The position numbers were made by a program, and so were the translations under genes. DNA of 64,000 nucleotides from an uncultured Kordiimonas sp. (GTDB lineage: Bacteria; Pseudomonadota; Alphaproteobacteria; Sphingomonadales; Kordiimonadaceae), in the NCBI GenBank assembly GCA_947503625.1, contig CANNEK010000002.1:930001-994000 (forward strand), given 5' to 3'. Numbering within the stretch: the stretch's first letter is position 1; each line of letters begins with the position of its first letter. Shown piece after piece: positions 50,682 through 60,900 of this stretch. The notes under the pieces were generated by a model that saw only the letters and a program-made list of their open reading frames with translations, did not search any database and was not told the origin of the DNA.

Positions 50682-51592
50682 TGAAAAAACAGGATGATAT
50701 GAGCGCGGTGCCCCGAGCCAAATTGGCAGCACAAATGCAGATCGTTATTGTCACCGGCTTATCCGGGGCGGGCAAGTCTTCGGCATTGCACGCATTTGAG
50801 GATATCGGGTTTCATGCTGTCGATAATCTGCCATTGACGATGGTTGAGGCATTGGTGGACGATCAGAGTTTGGCAGCCGATAGCAAGCCAATTGCCATCG
50901 GGGTTGATTCGCGCACGCTGCATTTTTCGCCGGATTTGTTCGTAGAGGTGCAGCAAAGCCTGCGAGCGCGCAGTAACATGCGCCTGCACGTCTTGTTTAT
51001 GGATGCGTCAGACGATGTTTTGACCCAGCGTTTTTCAGAAACACGGCGCCCACATCCACTCGGAGAGCGCCAGTTGCTGCGCGCGGCAATCAAGCAGGAA
51101 CGCGATCTCATGACTGTTGTGCGAGAGCACATTGACGGTATTCTGGATACAAGTTCCAGAACGGCTGCGGAGACCCGGCGTATTGTTCGCCGACGATTTG
51201 CCAAAGAGGCAGATGATCTTATTGTTACCTTCATGTCTTTTGGTTTTGCGCACGGTGCCCCCCGCGATGCTGATATTGTGCTCGATGTGAGGTTTCTGCG
51301 AAACCCCCACTATGTGCCGGAGCTGAAACCTCAGACGGGCCGGGATGATGCGGTATCGAATTACGTGCGCGCTGACGATGCGTTTACGCCATTCGTGGAC
51401 AAGGTTCAGGATCTGTTGAAATTTCTGATGCCGCGATATCAGTCTGAAGGTAAAGCTTATTTAACCATTGCATTTGGCTGCACAGGCGGTCAGCATCGAT
51501 CTGTAGCCACTGCTGAAGCCGTTGCCGGACAAATGGCTGTCGATGGGCTGGCGGTGAACCTGTATCATAGGGAACTTGCAGGTAGCGTATGA
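50681..51592 (+). CDS. rapZ: RNase adapter protein RapZ
   Basis: 303 aa. P-loop at GLSGAGKSS, then GFHAVDNLPL and the C-terminal GCTGGQHRSVATAE, which are hallmarks of RapZ (YvcJ/YhbJ). In enterobacteria it binds GlmZ/GlcN6P and steers RNase E; in other bacteria it hydrolyses nucleotides, with less clear function. One-base overlap with hprK (TAATG). Part of the chvG-hprK-rapZ-PTS operon. Confidence 0.95.
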   Translation: MKKQDDMSAVPRAKLAAQMQIVIVTGLSGAGKSSALHAFEDIGFHAVDNLPLTMVEALVDDQSLAADSKPIAIGVDSRTLHFSPDLFVEVQQSLRARSNMRLHVLFMDASDDVLTQRFSETRRPHPLGERQLLRAAIKQERDLMTVVREHIDGILDTSSRTAAETRRIVRRRFAKEADDLIVTFMSFGFAHGAPRDADIVLDVRFLRNPHYVPELKPQTGRDDAVSNYVRADDAFTPFVDKVQDLLKFLMPRYQSEGKAYLTIAFGCTGGQHRSVATAEAVAGQMAVDGLAVNLYHRELAGSV

Positions 51593-51614
51593 TGTGTGAG
51601 AGGGACAAAAAGAC

Positions 51615-52013
51615 ATGATTGGGATGGTGCTTGTAACTCATGGCCGACTGGCGGAAGAGTTTATTGCGGCGACAGAACATGTTGTAGGTGCACAGCAGAA
51701 TATTCAGGCCGTTTGTATCGGCCCCGACGATGATATGGAGCAGCGCCGTCTGGAAATCATTGATGCCGTCAAAACAGTTGATGCCGGTGATGGTGTGGTG
51801 TTGCTCACCGATATGTTTGGCGGTACGCCGTCCAACCTGGCCATATCGATTATGGAGAAGGGCAAGGTCGAAGTGATTGCAGGAATAAATCTGCCCATGT
51901 TGATCAAGCTTGCGAGCGTTCGTCAGGCTTTGTCTCTTGAGGAAGCTGTTGACGCAGCAAAAGAAGCTGGCTTGAAATATATCAATGTCGCCAGCCAGAT
52001 ACTGGGCAGTTAG
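51615..52013 (+). CDS. PTS mannose-family EIIA component
   Basis: 132 aa EIIA domain with the phosphorylated His9 in VLVTHG and the conserved LLTDMFGGTPSNLA. A regulatory PTS (PTS-Ntr-like) chain, not a sugar transporter: no IIB/IIC/IID genes are nearby. It would receive phosphate from HPr and report carbon or nitrogen state. 22 bp after rapZ, 14 bp before HPr. Confidence 0.94.
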   Translation: MIGMVLVTHGRLAEEFIAATEHVVGAQQNIQAVCIGPDDDMEQRRLEIIDAVKTVDAGDGVVLLTDMFGGTPSNLAISIMEKGKVEVIAGINLPMLIKLASVRQALSLEEAVDAAKEAGLKYINVASQILGS

Positions 52014-52027
52014 TTTTGCCGGAAGAG

Positions 52028-52342
52028 ATGAAAGTGGCTGAAGAAAGGGTCCGGCATGACCCTGGCGGACACGACGTTTCCCGGACAGTGGAAATCGTTA
52101 ACAAACGCGGCTTGCATGCACGGGCATCAGCCCGACTTGCCCGTGAAGCAGGCCCTTTTGTCTCACAGATTTCAGTGTGCAAGGATGACACATGTGTCAC
52201 TGCCACTTCCATTATGGGGTTGATGATGCTGGGAGCGGCCAAGGGAGACAGTGTTGACGTTCGTGCCTCTGGTGCGGACGCGCATGAGGCGGTTAAGTCC
52301 CTTTCCGCGCTGATTTCCGACCGCTTTGGTGAGTCCGAATAA
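52028..52342 (+). CDS. HPr phosphocarrier protein (regulatory PTS type)
   Basis: 104 aa from ATG 52028. HPr domain with the phospho-His30 in NKRGLHARASARL and the serine region ATSIMGLMMLGAAKG that HprK phosphorylates. About 15 extra residues precede the domain. TTG 52016 and GTG 52034 are alternative starts because no ribosome site is ideally placed. It completes the set HprK, EIIA and HPr. Confidence 0.93.
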   Translation: MKVAEERVRHDPGGHDVSRTVEIVNKRGLHARASARLAREAGPFVSQISVCKDDTCVTATSIMGLMMLGAAKGDSVDVRASGADAHEAVKSLSALISDRFGESE

Positions 52343-52371
52343 ACATTCCTCTTTGCTTATATAAAGAAATC

Positions 52372-52400
52372 TTTATCTCTTATTTTTGTTCTGTTATAAG
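52372..52400 (+). promoter_or_regulatory. Promoter upstream of ahcY
   Basis: -35 TTTATC (52372-52377), 17-base spacer, -10 TATAAG (52395-52400), 37 bp before ahcY. Confidence 0.55.
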
Positions 52401-52402
52401 CG

Positions 52403-52422
52403 CGACAAATATTGATTTGTCG
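52403..52422 (+). promoter_or_regulatory. Hairpin in the ahcY leader
   Basis: Perfect 8-bp stem CGACAAAT/ATTTGTCG with loop ATTG at the predicted start of the ahcY transcript, 15 bp before the start codon. It does not match the SAH or SAM riboswitch consensus; a mRNA-stability or operator role is possible. Confidence 0.55.
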
Positions 52423-52437
52423 TAAACAGGATTTTCC

Positions 52438-53724
52438 ATGACCGATTATAAGATTGCAGATATTTCCCTGGCAGACTGGGGACGCAAAGAAATTAACATT
52501 GCTGAAACTGAAATGCCGGGTTTGATGGCCCTTCGTGATGAATTTGGCGCGAGCCAGCCTCTCGCCGGTGCTCGTATTGCAGGCTGTCTGCACATGACAA
52601 TTCAGACTGCGGTTCTGATTGAGACACTGACGGCTCTGGGTGCCGAAGTGCGTTGGTCGAGCTGCAACATCTTCTCCACGCAGGACCATGCCGCTGCGGC
52701 AATGGCTGCTTCAGGAATACCTGTTTTCGCCTGGAAAGGAGAAACAGAAGAAGAAGCAGAATGGTGTATTCACCAAACCATTAAGGGGCCTGATGGCTGG
52801 GTTCCAAACATGATCCTTGATGATGGCGGTGACCTGACGGTCATGATGCACAATGATTATCCTGAGCTCATGGAAGGCGTAAAAGGGATTTCTGAAGAAA
52901 CCACCACTGGTGTTATGCGCCTGTATGAAATGGCGAAAGAAGACCGGCTTGCCGTTCCCGCCATCAACGTCAATGACAGCGTAACAAAATCCAAATTTGA
53001 TAATCTGTATGGTTGCCGCGAATCGCTCGTGGACGGCGTTAAGCGCGCAACAGACGTGATGATCGCCGGTAAGATTGCCGTAGTTTGCGGTTATGGTGAC
53101 GTTGGTAAAGGTAGCGCCGAGTCGCTTCGGAGCCAGGGTGCACGCGTTATGGTTACCGAGATTGACCCAATCTGTGCCCTTCAGGCAGCGATGGAAGGTT
53201 ATGAGGTCGTCACCATGGATCAGGCTGCCAAAGCTGGCGACATATTTGTAACAGCTACGGGCAACAAGGACGTGATCACCGTTGATCATATGCGGGACAT
53301 GAAGGACCGCGCGATTGTTTGCAACATCGGCCACTTTGACAGTGAGATCCAGATATCAGGGTTGGCGAATTACAAATGGGAAGAAGTCAAACCACAGGTT
53401 GACGAGGTTGTTTTCCCTGATGGCAAGCGCTTGATTGTTCTGGCCAAAGGTCGCCTGGTGAACCTTGGGTGCGCCACCGGCCACCCAAGCTTCGTAATGT
53501 CTGCGAGTTTCACTAACCAGGTGCTTGCGCAGATTGAACTTTGGGAAAACCATAAAAATTACGACCGTAACGTTTATGTTCTGCCAAAACATCTAGATGA
53601 AAAAGTTGCAGCTCTTCATCTTGGTAAACTGGGTGCACAATTGACCGAGTTGACAAACGATCAGGCTGAATATCTCGGTCTTGAAGTTCAAGGTCCGTTC
53701 AAGCCGGAACACTATCGCTACTAA
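52438..53724 (+). CDS. ahcY: Adenosylhomocysteinase (SAH hydrolase)
   Basis: 428 aa, the short form lacking the extra loop of longer bacterial enzymes. It splits S-adenosylhomocysteine to homocysteine and adenosine, recycling the methyl cycle. NAD-binding [12 protein letters not shown], the CxxHPSF-type [11 protein letters not shown] and the C-terminal KPEHYRY end are all present. Its own promoter and leader hairpin are upstream. metK follows after 50 bp, with a hairpin between. Confidence 0.97.
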   Translation: MTDYKIADISLADWGRKEINIAETEMPGLMALRDEFGASQPLAGARIAGCLHMTIQTAVLIETLTALGAEVRWSSCNIFSTQDHAAAAMAASGIPVFAWKGETEEEAEWCIHQTIKGPDGWVPNMILDDGGDLTVMMHNDYPELMEGVKGISEETTTGVMRLYEMAKEDRLAVPAINVNDSVTKSKFDNLYGCRESLVDGVKRATDVMIAGKIAVVCGYGDVGKGSAESLRSQGARVMVTEIDPICALQAAMEGYEVVTMDQAAKAGDIFVTATGNKDVITVDHMRDMKDRAIVCNIGHFDSEIQISGLANYKWEEVKPQVDEVVFPDGKRLIVLAKGRLVNLGCATGHPSFVMSASFTNQVLAQIELWENHKNYDRNVYVLPKHLDEKVAALHLGKLGAQLTELTNDQAEYLGLEVQGPFKPEHYRY

Positions 53725-53737
53725 GCCCGCCGAAATT

Positions 53738-53760
53738 GCACCCGGTTTTCTGCCGGGTGC
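53738..53760 (+). promoter_or_regulatory. Hairpin between ahcY and metK
   Basis: Perfect 8-bp stem GCACCCGG/CCGGGTGC, 7-base loop, ending 3 bases before the metK AGGAG. No U-run, so it is not a plain terminator; placement beside the ribosome site could regulate translation or mark an RNA processing point. Confidence 0.5.
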
Positions 53761-53774
53761 TCCAGGAGAATTCT

Positions 53775-54944
53775 ATGTCTGAATATTTGTTTACCAGTGA
53801 ATCTGTTTCAGAAGGCCACCCTGACAAAGTTGCCGATCGTATCTCGGATGAGATTGTCGACCTTTATCTTGGTGCGCAACCGGATGCTCGTGTCGCTGCA
53901 GAAACGCTTGTAACAACTAATCGTATCGTTGTTGCCGGGGAAGTTCGCGGTCCGAAAAGTGTGACGGGAGAGCAGATCGAGGAAGTTGCTCGTAACGCAG
54001 TCAGGGATATAGGCTACGAGCAGGAGGGTTTTCACTGGAAAAACGCTTCATTCGACAACCATTTACACGAACAGTCTGTTGATATTGCTGCGGGCGTGGA
54101 CGCTGCCGGTAACAAGGATGAAGGCGCAGGCGATCAGGGCATTATGTTTGGATATGCCTGCGATGAAACAGAAAGCCTGATGCCAGCGCCAATCGACTTT
54201 TCGCACCGAATTCTTAAATCAATGGCTGCTGCACGGCACGCGGATGTAAACTCGGCTCTTGAGCCAGACAGCAAGAGCCAGGTGACCTTGCGGTATGTCG
54301 ATGGCAAACCTGTTGGTGCGACAAGCGTCGTTGTTTCGACACAGCACAAAGAAGGTGTTTCCCAGGAAGAATTGCGTGAGACGGTTCGAGGGCATGTTGT
54401 TTCTGTGTTGCCCGAGGGCTGGATGTGCCCGGAAGGCGAGTTCTATGTGAACCCGACCGGTAATTTCGTTATTGGTGGTCCGGACGGTGATGCGGGTCTA
54501 ACCGGGCGCAAAATTATCGTCGATACGTATGGTGGTGCGGCCCCACACGGTGGCGGCGCTTTCTCCGGTAAAGACCCAACCAAGGTGGACCGCTCAGCGG
54601 CTTATGCCGCTCGCTATCTTGCGAAGAATGTGGTTGCCGCAGGCCTTGCAAACAACTGCACGATCCAGCTCGCATACGCCATTGGCGTTTCAAAGCCGCT
54701 TGCTGTTTATGTAGATCTTTGGGGTGATCAGCCACGTGTTGACCCGTTGCATCTTTCCAACGTTTTGCAACAGATGGTTAACCTGAGCCCGCGCGGCATT
54801 CGAGAGCACCTCGGCCTTAACAAACCAATTTACGCACGCACGGCTGCTTATGGTCATTTCGGGCGTGAACCTGAGGCTGACGGCGGCTTCGCCTGGGAGA
54901 AAACCGATCTGATCGAAGCTCTGAGAGGTGAGTTTGGTGCCTAG
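53775..54944 (+). CDS. metK: S-adenosylmethionine synthase
   Basis: 389 aa. Start ATG 53775 with AGGAG six bases upstream (the in-frame 53736 start would include the hairpin and is rejected). MetK motifs: [25 protein letters not shown] and the P-loop-like [16 protein letters not shown]. Makes SAM from methionine and ATP. Placed directly behind ahcY, so synthesis and recycling of the methyl donor sit together. A strong terminator follows. Confidence 0.97.
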   Translation: MSEYLFTSESVSEGHPDKVADRISDEIVDLYLGAQPDARVAAETLVTTNRIVVAGEVRGPKSVTGEQIEEVARNAVRDIGYEQEGFHWKNASFDNHLHEQSVDIAAGVDAAGNKDEGAGDQGIMFGYACDETESLMPAPIDFSHRILKSMAAARHADVNSALEPDSKSQVTLRYVDGKPVGATSVVVSTQHKEGVSQEELRETVRGHVVSVLPEGWMCPEGEFYVNPTGNFVIGGPDGDAGLTGRKIIVDTYGGAAPHGGGAFSGKDPTKVDRSAAYAARYLAKNVVAAGLANNCTIQLAYAIGVSKPLAVYVDLWGDQPRVDPLHLSNVLQQMVNLSPRGIREHLGLNKPIYARTAAYGHFGREPEADGGFAWEKTDLIEALRGEFGA

Positions 54945-54971
54945 GTAGCGCCTGATCCATACAGAAAACCC

Positions 54972-55005
54972 AAAGGGCGTGCATGTGTTTGCGCGCCCTT
55001 TTTTG
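54972..55005 (+). terminator. Intrinsic terminator after metK
   Basis: 11-bp stem with one T-G pair (54972-54982 with 54991-55001), followed by a six-base U-run. Confidence 0.85.
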
Positions 55006-55087
55006 TCTTCATTCATGATCTGTGGCTTGTGTCGGCTTGGGATCAGGCGCTAGTCTGAATTCAAAGTAAAAATGCTGGAGATAAAGG

Positions 55088-57445
55088 TTGGGTGAAACGG
55101 GTGAATCCCTGTCATGGTCCTGGGTAATGCTGGCCTTTACGCTTCTCGTGTGGGTTGGCGCCAGTCTGTATGCGTTCTGGCGTGCTGGACGCATGTCTGA
55201 CCGAGCGGGCTCTTTGCGCGACCTTGCCGACTTTCTGGATACGATGATCAAGACAGATCATCGTATTCCCATCTGGTTGTGGCCGGATGGTCGCTTGCAG
55301 GCAGACCCGGCCGCCCTGTCCATCGCGGGCTTTCCCGAGAATGTTACGCGTCTTGATGATCTGGTCGGAAATGAAGGCAACGGGTTACCTGAATCTACCG
55401 TAAAACTGATCCGGGGTGGTGTTGAGCAGGGTCTTGATGTGCCGTCTCCGCTGGTTGTCGATCATGGCCCAGGGCGTGCCCGCATGATCATCGATCTGCA
55501 ATGGCTGCCATCACGCGATGCTCGCTGGCCCAGTGGCATCATGTGGCTCGAGCAATCAGTGGACCGGCCAGTGCGGACCAATCGACTTGGTGTGCGCGCG
55601 CTCGAGCTCAGGCTCAAGGACCTGTCTTCTGCTTTCAATCATTTGCCCTTTCCTGTTTGGCTGCGTAGTCCGGATTTCAAATTGCTCGAGGTTAACGAGG
55701 CGTATGTAAAGGCGATTGACGGCGGCTCTGTTGCGAACGTCATTGAACGTAGCATGGAGTTGTTTGGCAATGCGGGCCCGGCGTCTGCCAGCAAGGCAAC
55801 CCAGCAAGGCGCGCCGCTTCTGGAGCGGCGATTTGGTGTCACGGATGGCCAGCGAAGAGCGTTCAGCGTGACAAACTCGCCACTGGACACAGACGGCAAC
55901 ACCATGGGAATTGCGATTGATGTTACCGGTGAGGAAGAAGCCCTTACCGAGCTTTCCCGTGTTCTTGAATCGCAATCTGAAACACTCAACCGGCTTCGCA
56001 GCCCGGTGGCAATATTTGGTCCCAGCCAAACACTGCGTTTCTACAATAATGCATTCACACGCTTGACCAGTATCTCAGAAGAGCAGCTTGCGAATGGCAT
56101 GCTTCACAGCGAACTTCTGGATGCCATGCATGAGCGCCGGAAGTTGCCGGAACAAGCCAACTTCCGAAAATGGAAAGAAGGTATCCTCAAGCAATATACA
56201 ACGCTTCTGGAACCGTCTGAGGAAATGTGGCACTTGCCTGATGGCACCGCTCACCGTGTTGTGACACAGCCGCACCCGCTGGGCGGACTGCTGATCTTGT
56301 TTGAAGACGTGACAGACAAGCTGGCACTGGAACGATCATACAATACCCTGATTGCCGTGCAGCGCGAAACGCTGGACAATATCAGGGAAAGTGTCGCGGT
56401 GTTTGGCACCGATGGCCGTTTACAACTGTCTAATCCGGCATTTTATGAAATCTGGCAATTATCCGCTGCCCAAGTACAGGGTTTCCCGCACCTGACTGAT
56501 CTCATGAGTGCGGCGAATCTGATTGCCACCGGGCCTGACAACATCAGTTTTGCCGAAAACCTTGTCACATGGATTGCCGCGCGCAGTTACAAAACCGGGA
56601 AATGGTATCGTGATGACGGCGCAGTAATTGATTATACCATCGTGCCACTCCCTGATGGCGGCGTGATGCTGACGCAGACAGATGTCACCGACAGTTACAA
56701 GGTTGAACAAGCCCTGCGGGAACGTTCTCAGGCGCTTGAAGCAGCTGACAAGTTGAAAAGCGAATTTATCACTAACATGTCCTATGAGCTGAGGACGCCG
56801 CTCAATACTATTATCGGGTTTGGTGAATTGCTGGACCAGCAGGTCTTTGGCCCTTTGAATGAGCAGCAGGGCAACTATGTTAAAAATATACTCAGCGCGT
56901 CTGAAGAGCTGAAAAACCTGATCTCTGATGTCCTCGATCTTGCTGTTATCGAGTCTGGTGAACTCTCTCTCGAGTTTAGCGAGGTCTCGATTGCAGATAC
57001 GCTCAAAGAGGCTGCGGTTCTGGCCCAGGAACTGGCCCATAAAGCGGGTACTAAACTGGAATTGAAAACTGACGATGAAATTGGCGTCGTATTGGTGGAT
57101 GGCCAGCGTATCAAGCAGGCGTTCTATAATATGGTTTCGTCGATGTTGAGCTTTACCCGTCATGGCGGCGAGTTGATCGTTGATTTGATAGGACTTGATG
57201 ACGAAATTCATGTTTGTATCACCAACCTTGAATCTGGTCTGTCACCATCGGAGCGGACGCGCTTGCTGACAACTGTCGCTATGGGGGTTTCACCGGGCGC
57301 GCGGCGGGCAACCGGGCTTGATCTTGCTCTGGTCAGAAGTATTGTGCGCCTTCACGGAGGGCGGGTTGTGCTTGACGCTGTTGGGGAATCAGGCCTTGGC
57401 CTTTCTTGTTTCCTGCCGCGCGAGCGTCCTGCTTCGCTTTCATGA
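55088..57445 (+). CDS. divL: DivL-type PAS sensor kinase with tyrosine at the phosphorylation site
   Basis: 785 aa. One N-terminal helix (about residues 10-30), PAS-like regions to about residue 540, a HisKA-type domain and an HATPase. In the H-box the usual His is Tyr566 (NMSYELRTPL), the hallmark of DivL of Caulobacter, which controls CckA/CtrA cell-cycle signalling. The ATPase is also degenerate: the expected G1 DxGxG box is replaced by a NLESGLS segment. TTG 55088, with GGAG 7 bases upstream, is the start. Its stop overlaps tsaE by 4 bp (ATGA). Orthology is inferred from architecture and Tyr. Confidence 0.85.
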   Translation: MGETGESLSWSWVMLAFTLLVWVGASLYAFWRAGRMSDRAGSLRDLADFLDTMIKTDHRIPIWLWPDGRLQADPAALSIAGFPENVTRLDDLVGNEGNGLPESTVKLIRGGVEQGLDVPSPLVVDHGPGRARMIIDLQWLPSRDARWPSGIMWLEQSVDRPVRTNRLGVRALELRLKDLSSAFNHLPFPVWLRSPDFKLLEVNEAYVKAIDGGSVANVIERSMELFGNAGPASASKATQQGAPLLERRFGVTDGQRRAFSVTNSPLDTDGNTMGIAIDVTGEEEALTELSRVLESQSETLNRLRSPVAIFGPSQTLRFYNNAFTRLTSISEEQLANGMLHSELLDAMHERRKLPEQANFRKWKEGILKQYTTLLEPSEEMWHLPDGTAHRVVTQPHPLGGLLILFEDVTDKLALERSYNTLIAVQRETLDNIRESVAVFGTDGRLQLSNPAFYEIWQLSAAQVQGFPHLTDLMSAANLIATGPDNISFAENLVTWIAARSYKTGKWYRDDGAVIDYTIVPLPDGGVMLTQTDVTDSYKVEQALRERSQALEAADKLKSEFITNMSYELRTPLNTIIGFGELLDQQVFGPLNEQQGNYVKNILSASEELKNLISDVLDLAVIESGELSLEFSEVSIADTLKEAAVLAQELAHKAGTKLELKTDDEIGVVLVDGQRIKQAFYNMVSSMLSFTRHGGELIVDLIGLDDEIHVCITNLESGLSPSERTRLLTTVAMGVSPGARRATGLDLALVRSIVRLHGGRVVLDAVGESGLGLSCFLPRERPASLS

Positions 57446-57960
57446 AGATACCGGTAATGGATGTGGTCTTCCGGAATACGCTTTTTGGTCAGGCACAAAC
57501 AGAAAGTCTGGCGGCGGCATTTGCGGCTATTGCACGGCCGGGGGATTTGCTTGCTTTGTCTGGTGATCTGGGGGCCGGTAAAAGCACTTTTGCTCGTGCT
57601 TTTATTCGGTCCGCGACCGGCAAACCTGACATTGACGTTCCCAGCCCGACATTTACTCTGGTTCAGTCTTACGACGGGTCAGATGACGTTGCTATCTTTC
57701 ACACGGATTTATACCGGCTTTCGGGGCCGGAGGATACGGAAGACCTCGGACTTGATGAAGAGCGGGAACACTCGATCCTGCTGGTGGAATGGCCGGACCG
57801 TATGCCTTTGGACTGGCAGCAGGATGCATTGCAGCTGAACTTTGCGTTGACAGATAATTCGGGAGCAGAAGAACGGGAACTGGTGATATCAACCGCTAAC
57901 AAAGATTGGCAGGAAAGGCTGTCTGGGGTTGTCCATGTGCTCTCGGGGCCAAATGAATGA
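57442..57960 (+). CDS. tsaE: tRNA threonylcarbamoyladenosine synthesis ATPase TsaE
   Basis: 172 aa. Walker A GDLGAGKST and the conserved PSPTFTLVQSY and HTDLYRL segments identify TsaE (YjeE), which works with TsaB, TsaC and TsaD to make t6A37 in ANN-reading tRNAs. The ATG at 57442 overlaps the divL stop; the longer in-frame start at 57406 lies wholly inside divL. The stop overlaps addB (ATGA). The operon order divL-tsaE-addB-addA is compact. Confidence 0.95.
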   Translation: MKIPVMDVVFRNTLFGQAQTESLAAAFAAIARPGDLLALSGDLGAGKSTFARAFIRSATGKPDIDVPSPTFTLVQSYDGSDDVAIFHTDLYRLSGPEDTEDLGLDEEREHSILLVEWPDRMPLDWQQDALQLNFALTDNSGAEERELVISTANKDWQERLSGVVHVLSGPNE

Positions 57961-60900
57961 GCGCCACAGACCCCAAAGTTTTCACAATCAATGTTGAACA
58001 CGCTTTTGTTGATGAATTGGCGCATGGGATTGTTGATCGTTATGGCTCAGATCCTCTTAGTTTATCCGGTGTTACGGTGCTTTTGCCGAACCGGCGGGCT
58101 GTGCGCGCCTTGCGGGAGGCTTTTTTGCGCCGACACGGCCACCAGCCACTTTTATTGCCCACCATGCGAGCCATTGGCGATATTGACGAGGGTGAAATAG
58201 AGGTTTTGAGCGCCGGGTTTGGTATTGATTTCGCTGAACTGGTGCCGCCTATTTCGCCTTTGCGCCGCCAGATTTTGCTTAGTCAACTGGTGGAGCGCTG
58301 GCAGCTGCCGCTTGGGGACCGCACCACACTTGCACCAGCCCAGGCCTGGCGACTGGCTGAAGAATTGGCATCACTTGTTGATCAGGTGGATACTGCAGGT
58401 TTGTCTTTTGACAGGCTTGAGGATCTGGCCCCTGAAAATCTTGCGCTGCACTGGCATGATACCCTTGAGTTTTTGAAGATCGCAACAGTCCACTGGCCTG
58501 AAATTCTTCTGGCTGAAGGTAAACAGGACCCTGCAGCCTATCGAAACCAGTCTTTACGGCAACTGTCAGGAATCTATCAAAAAATACCTCCGGAAAAGCC
58601 GGTTATTGCTGCAGGTTCAACAGGTTCCATCCCGGCAACAGCAGAACTTTTGAAGACAATCAGCCGTCTTCCTCATGGCAGCGTTGTCTTGCCAGCATTT
58701 GATGCATCTTTATCGGACGAGGCATGGGACGCCCTTGACGAAACACATCCGCAAAGCAGCATGAAGCGATTGCTGAACGCGATGGGCGTCAGCCGTTTCG
58801 AAGTTGATGACTGGATTTCAGGAACCGGACCCAAAAATGGTACGCTTTCGGTGCGGAACCACATGTTGCGTATGGCTCTGCTGCCTGCGGTCGAGACGGA
58901 AAAATGGCGGATCGCAGGATTCGCGGATATGCAAGCTGCAGAGATATTCAAGGGCCTGAAGTCTGTTGTGGCGACGTCGCGGCGCGAAGAGGCCGCTGCT
59001 ATCGCTGTTGCAATGCGGGAAACGTTGGAAATCCCGGAAAAAACGGCCGCACTGGTGACGCCGGACCGACAACTGGCGCTGCATGTTCGGGCCGCACTTG
59101 CCAAGTGGGGTATCCTGATTGACGATTCCGGTGGGGACAGGGCACTGAACAGCCTGCCCGGTCGTTTGCTTGCGCTTCTGGCAGTTGCGGCCAGTGATCA
59201 TTTTGGTCCCCTGTCATTCCTGAGTGTGCTGCAACACCCGATGGTGTGCGCGAAACTGTCACGACCCGAGTTCCTGTCCATGGTGCGTGAGGTTGACCGG
59301 CACGTTATGCGCGGCGTCAGGCCTGTGGGAGGTTTACAGGGCCTTGTTGCGAGAGCTGAAACAGTCGGAAAAGAAAAAAACAGCCCCCTGGGTGCCAATA
59401 CTCTCAAGCATTTCAAGCGGGTGGTCTCAATGCTGGTGCCACTTGAAAAAAGCCTTCAGGAACCTGCAACTTTGACAGATACATTGAAGGTGCATCTTGG
59501 TGTTGCGGAAGACCTGTGCACCGATGGTAGCCAGACAGGCGCAGAAAGACTGTGGCGAGGTGAGGCAGGTATCGCTCTGTCAAACCACCTCGCCGAATTA
59601 CTGGAAAGTGCACAGGGCCTGGCGGTTCCAAGTGCGGAAAGCTACGACGCTTTCTTTACGGAAGTCATGACGTCAGCAACAGTCAGGCCCGGTTGGAACA
59701 AACACCCGCGGCTGGCAATTTGGGGACCCCTTGAGGCTCGTTTGCAGCGTGCTGATTTGATGATTCTTGGTGGCCTGAATGAAGGGGTCTGGCCAACGGA
59801 ATTGAAGGTCGACCCCTGGATGAGCGGGGCCATGCGGGCCGAGTTTGGCTTACCCCCTCTGGAGCGACGGATTGGCCAGTCTGCGCACGATTTTCTGGTT
59901 GCGGCGGGTGGCGGCGAAGTGCTGTTGACCCGCGCGGAGAAAACAGACGGCACACCCACGGTTCCCAGCAGATGGTGGCTTCGTGTTGAAGCACTGGCAG
60001 GCCGCGCTGTTCCGCGTGCCAGCAATTATTTGCATTGGGCGAGTCAGATGGACACTCCGGAAAGCGTGCAGCCTCTGGCTGCTCCGAAACCACGCCCACC
60101 ACTGGAGGCGAGGCCGACGCAGCTTTCTGTAACACAGATACAGGAATGGATGCGTGACCCTTATGCCCTCTATGCAAAAAAAATACTTGGCCTGACAACG
60201 CTTGATCCGATTGATGACAAGCCAAATGCTGCCCAAAAGGGCATCCTGCTCCATGAGGCACTGGAGCTTTTCATGAAGGAGCCTGGCAAGAAAACCGGGA
60301 AAGAAGGCCTCGTAAGGCTGATGGAAGCAGGAGAGCGCGCCTTCGAACCTGTTATAACGCAGCCTGCCGTTTATGCTTTCTGGTGGCCGCGTTTCCAGCG
60401 GATAGCAAGCTGGTTTGTGGAAAATGAGACTGATCGTGAAATCGGCTATGAGCCGGTTCTTATCGAAGGCTGGGCAAAATACACGGTTCGTTTTACACCG
60501 GATGTGCCTGCTTTTACGCTGGTCGCCAAAGCGGACAGAATTGACAGGAATAAAACCACCGGCCAGCTGGCCATCATTGACTATAAAACCGGTGAAACAC
60601 CGACCGCAAAACAGGTGGAAGCAGGATACGCGCCGCAGTTGCCGCTTGAGGCCTGGCTTGCCAAAGCCGGGGCATTTGAAAAACTTGCAGCCACTGAGAC
60701 TGAAGACCTTGTGTACTGGAAGCTTTCCGGCGGCTCGCCAGTTCAGGAACAAAAACGCCCGATCAAGGATATATCGTCTGCTGTTGAAGAGGCGGAAGCC
60801 GGGTTGAGACGCCTGGTTGTCACTTTTGGTGACCCCAAGACTGCATATTTATCCAACCCGCGGCCGACCATCACCGGGTACGGGGACTATGATCACTTGT

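Noticed and set aside
52343-52437. SAH or SAM riboswitch upstream of ahcY
   Set aside because: The leader is AT-rich with one short stem-loop; conserved riboswitch core sequences are absent.
59850-60752. 300-codon minus-strand open frame opposite addB
   Set aside because: Antisense to the AddB nuclease domain; composition typical of a shadow frame.
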